This document shows positions 5,803-7,899 of a DNA stretch of 7,899 bases, in pieces (positions within the stretch are counted from its first letter, which is position 1; each line of letters starts with the position of its first letter). The notes beneath the pieces were generated by a model. It was not told where the DNA came from. It was given only the letters and a program-made list of their open reading frames with translations, and did not search any database. The position numbers were made by a program, and so were the translations under genes. The stretch is from CBEUVQ01 sp965546615. GTDB lineage: Bacteria > Bacillota > Desulfotomaculia > Desulfotomaculales > Desulfohalotomaculaceae. The stretch spans positions 1 to 7,899 of the forward strand of contig CBEUVQ010000060.1 of the NCBI GenBank assembly GCA_965546615.1. The letters are read 5' to 3'.

Positions 5803-6201
5803 TTGTTAAAAGATTTAATAACAGATGACTTTCAGTACACTGTATCCGAGCAATTGATATGCAATCGCAGCATTTTAGATATTCTGAGCCGCCATCACGA
5901 ATGCACAGCCAAGTTAAACAGCGCTGTCGTTAAAACGGTAACCGGATGTGGCTGTTTAAAAATCGAAGCCAAAAAAACCGCTGTTCCTGAAGATTTATCG
6001 CTTGTTGATTTAAAAAATCTCTTTGACTCTCATCTGTACGGCAAACTTTGTCCTAAATGCCGGGAAAAAATCGAAAATGAAATCGGCCGCACCATGGTTT
6101 ATTTGGCGGCACTGTGCAATTCATTAGACTTAAATTTATTTGACATCATCATTAAAGAACATAAAAAAATGAAACTGCTCCGACAGTACAATTTAACATA
6201 A
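5803..6201 (+). CDS. Conserved-looking hypothetical protein with CxC and CxxC pairs
   Basis: I do not recognise a characterised function. The start is the TTG at 5803, 8 bases after AAGGAG; a GTG at 5794 overlaps that site and an ATG at 5798 is out of frame. The 132-residue product has no signal peptide or membrane segment. A helical N-terminal half (CNRSILDILSRHHECTAKLN, 20-39) leads to GCGC (Cys49, Cys51), then LCPKCREKIENEIG (Cys83, Cys86). A last helical part, EIGRTMVYLAALCNSLDLNL, resembles the ExxG/D...YLxALxxxLxxxL tail of MazG-like all-alpha proteins. The four paired cysteines could hold zinc or form disulfides; this is inference. I recall similar unnamed proteins beside disA and carD in Clostridia, sometimes labelled DUF1573, but cannot confirm it. 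Its strong promoter and ribosome site argue that it is expressed. It is divergent from carD and convergent with disA. Confidence 0.85.
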   Translation: MLKDLITDDFQYTVSEQLICNRSILDILSRHHECTAKLNSAVVKTVTGCGCLKIEAKKTAVPEDLSLVDLKNLFDSHLYGKLCPKCREKIENEIGRTMVYLAALCNSLDLNLFDIIIKEHKKMKLLRQYNLT

Positions 6202-6235
6202 TCTAAGGGGGCAACTTCCCTTAGATTATGTTAAA
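6192..6235. repeat. 18-bp perfect inverted repeat over a stop codon
   Basis: Arms 6192-6209 and 6218-6235 pair without mismatch around an 8-base loop. The left arm contains the last codons and the TAA (6199-6201) of the small Cys-rich gene. No T-run follows on either strand, so it is not a standard intrinsic terminator. A 3'-end stabilising stem or an RNase III site is possible. Confidence 0.85.
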
Positions 6236-6280
6236 CCTCAGCTGTTAATCAGGTATTATCAACAAGTTAATATTTAGTTA

Positions 6281-6319
6281 AACAACGAGGTGCTTTTCAG
6301 CACCTCGTTGTTATTTTTT
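6281..6319 (+). terminator. Strong terminator, probably bidirectional
   Basis: Perfect 13-bp stem (6281-6293 with 6300-6312), a 6-base TTTTCA loop, then ATTTTTT (6313-6319) on the plus strand. It ends the small Cys-rich gene. In the other direction it lies 22 bases past the disA stop and is followed by TTTAACT, so it may also serve radA-disA, less efficiently. Confidence 0.9.
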
Positions 6320-6334
6320 ACTGCCGCTTTTCTT

Positions 6335-7411
6335 TTACAGATTGCGATCCTGCAGCAATTTATCCCGATAACGCCGCAGCCCGTCTTTAATAGAGCGGGC
6401 ACGCACCTCGCCGATGCCCTCTACATCATCCAACTGTTCAATACTGGCGTTTAAGATATTCTGCAGTGTGCCGAAGGCAGAAACCAAGTTTTCAATCACC
6501 GGTACCGGCAGGCGAGGAATTTTCCGCAGTACCCGATATCCTCTGGGGGTAACGTTTTGGTCAAGAATGCCTTGACTGCCGGAATAGCCGAGCGCCCGTG
6601 CAATCAGCACCATGTCCAGCAGATCTTCTGCCGGCCAACCGGAAATCACTTCCATAATGTTCTCGGCCGATTTGTCCGGTTCTGTTGCATAGTCCTGAAT
6701 AATCAGCAGCCCTTCAGTGGCTACATTAGCCACTAACTCTTCCATCTGCATGGTAATTAATCTGCCTTCAATGCCCAATTCACTGATGTACCAAGCAATT
6801 TCTTTCTCTACCCGCAGCACCATTTCCACCCGCTGAATTGCTTTAGTAACATCATACAGCGTAACGGCATCCTGAAATTCTAAGTTAGATAACTCCAGCA
6901 CCACTTGATCAAGCACTGAACGGTACTTTTCCAAAGTTTGAATGGCTTGATTGGCTTTGGCTAATATCACACCGATATCTCTCAATACATATTTCAACGA
7001 ACCTTTGTATATTGTAATAACGCTGCGCCGCTGAGATATTGAAATAACACAGGCACCTGTCTGCTTTGCCACCCGCTCGGCGGTACGGTGCCTAATCCCC
7101 GTTTCTGAAGAGGGGATGATTAAATCAGGAATAAGCTGTGTATTGGCTGCAATTATTTTTTTAGCATCGTCAGTCAGGATTATCGCCCCGTCCATTTTAG
7201 CCAACTCATACAGCGCAGCGGGAGAAAAGTCAGCATTAATCGCAAATCCGCCTTCAGCAATATTAGTAACTTCCGGATTATCGCCAATAACAATCAGTGC
7301 CCCGGTTTTGGCCCGTAAAATGTTTTCCAGCCCCTCGCGAAGCTGCGTACCGGGAGCAACTTGTCTCAACACCTGCAGCAGCTTATTATCAAATTTTTCA
7401 TCTTTAACCAT
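6335..7411 (-). CDS. disA: DNA integrity scanning protein, diadenylate cyclase DisA
   Basis: Makes cyclic di-AMP from two ATP. In the known family it forms an octamer that moves along DNA and stops synthesis at branched structures. At 358 residues it is full length. The N-terminal DAC domain (about 1-145) has the catalytic DGA (74-76) and GIRHRTAER (105-113). A helical spine follows (about 150-290). The C-terminal helix-hairpin-helix DNA-binding part lies at about 300-350 (PVIENLVSAFGTLQNILNAS ... VEGIGEVRARSIKDGLRRY). The ATG at 7409-7411 is 9 bases after the radA stop, with a modest AGGGTGG ribosome site 4 bases upstream, so coupling to radA translation is likely. In B. subtilis, RadA binds DisA and lowers its cyclase activity, which fits the operon. 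All catalytic motifs are intact. Confidence 0.98.
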   Translation of the reverse strand: MVKDEKFDNKLLQVLRQVAPGTQLREGLENILRAKTGALIVIGDNPEVTNIAEGGFAINADFSPAALYELAKMDGAIILTDDAKKIIAANTQLIPDLIIPSSETGIRHRTAERVAKQTGACVISISQRRSVITIYKGSLKYVLRDIGVILAKANQAIQTLEKYRSVLDQVVLELSNLEFQDAVTLYDVTKAIQRVEMVLRVEKEIAWYISELGIEGRLITMQMEELVANVATEGLLIIQDYATEPDKSAENIMEVISGWPAEDLLDMVLIARALGYSGSQGILDQNVTPRGYRVLRKIPRLPVPVIENLVSAFGTLQNILNASIEQLDDVEGIGEVRARSIKDGLRRYRDKLLQDRNL

Positions 7412-7420
7412 GTTGCCACC

Positions 7421-7899
7421 CTAACCCTTCAACCCTATTTCTATCGCTTCCGCTACGGTATTAATTGTAAATATCTGCATATCAGGTACTTTTATATTAT
7501 TTAACCCTTTTGCCGGCACTAATGCCTTTTTAAAGCCCATACTGGCAGCTTCTTTTAACCTTCTGTCCAAAGCATTGACCGGCCTTACTTCACCTGTCAA
7601 ACCGATTTCCCCAATTACAACCATATCGTTTGCCACCGCTTTTTCCCGATAGCTTGAAGCCAAAGCAAGTGCTGCCGGCAGATCAACAGCAGGCTCAATT
7701 AAGCGCACTCCGCCGACAACATTAACATAAGCATCATGATTACCTAAGCGAAATCCTACTCTTTTTTCTAAAACGGCCAAAATTAATGCAACTCGGTTAT
7801 GATCCACACCTGCCGTCATTCTTCTGGGAACACCAAAAGAATTAGGACACACCAATGCCTGTATCTCCACCAACAGCGGTCTCGTTCCTTCAATGCTGG
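7421..7899 (-). CDS. radA: DNA repair protein RadA, C-terminal part (runs off the window)
   Basis: RecA-related, hexameric branch-migration ATPase of homologous recombination. Only the last 158 residues are here. The frame continues past 7873 to the edge as SIEGTRPLLVEIQALV, a RadA hallmark, so the coding region is open at 7899. The segment is the Lon-protease-like C-terminal domain: SFGVPRRMTAGVDHNR, VVGGVRLIEPAVDLPAALAL, GEIGLTGEVRPV and RLKEAASMGFKKALVP. The zinc finger, Walker A and KNRFG motifs lie upstream, outside the window. It stops with TAG (7421-7423), 9 bases before disA, with no terminator between them, so the two are co-transcribed. Confidence 0.97.
   Translation of the reverse strand, partial: SIEGTRPLLVEIQALVCPNSFGVPRRMTAGVDHNRVALILAVLEKRVGFRLGNHDAYVNVVGGVRLIEPAVDLPAALALASSYREKAVANDMVVIGEIGLTGEVRPVNALDRRLKEAASMGFKKALVPAKGLNNIKVPDMQIFTINTVAEAIEIGLKG

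Overview
The window looks like chromosomal core DNA of a Gram-positive Firmicute, most likely a clostridial (Peptococcaceae-like) lineage. The reasons are the gene order radA-disA-(small gene)-carD-yacL-ispD-ispF-glnS-gltX, strong AGGAGG-type ribosome binding sites, frequent TTG/GTG starts, near-consensus sigma-A promoters and AT-rich spacers. The order is the familiar Firmicute radA-disA-yacL-ispD-ispF-gltX neighbourhood with carD, a small Cys-rich gene and glnS added. The species cannot be named from the sequence. All genes but one lie on the minus strand, so transcription runs from high to low coordinates.

Layout from the high end. The 3' part of radA (7421-7899, open at the window edge) is followed 9 bases later by disA (6335-7411); the pair ends at a strong hairpin (6281-6312) shared with a convergent gene. 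That gene (5803-6201, plus strand) encodes an unrecognised 132-residue protein with CxC and CxxC cysteine pairs. It has its own TTGACA-18-TATAAT promoter and an 18-bp perfect inverted repeat across its stop codon. Divergent from it is carD (4939-5412), driven by two tandem promoters that both match consensus perfectly, are exactly 40 bp apart, and are overlaid by an 11-bp-arm inverted repeat. carD ends in its own terminator. Next is an overlapping cluster yacL (membrane PIN-TRAM protein), ispD and ispF (two steps of the MEP isoprenoid pathway), with a promoter in an AT-rich repeated spacer. Then come glnS (glutaminyl-tRNA synthetase) and gltX (glutamyl-tRNA synthetase, first 190 codons), each with a promoter-like sequence; glnS has a terminator.

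Functionally the window joins DNA repair and c-di-AMP signalling (radA, disA), RNA polymerase modulation (carD), isoprenoid precursor synthesis (ispD, ispF) and aminoacylation for Glu and Gln (gltX, glnS). I see no insertion sequence, CRISPR array, tRNA, rRNA or prophage gene. The points most worth a second look are the carD control region, the uncharacterised Cys-rich gene beside it, the long stem on that gene's stop codon, and glnS lying between ispF and gltX.
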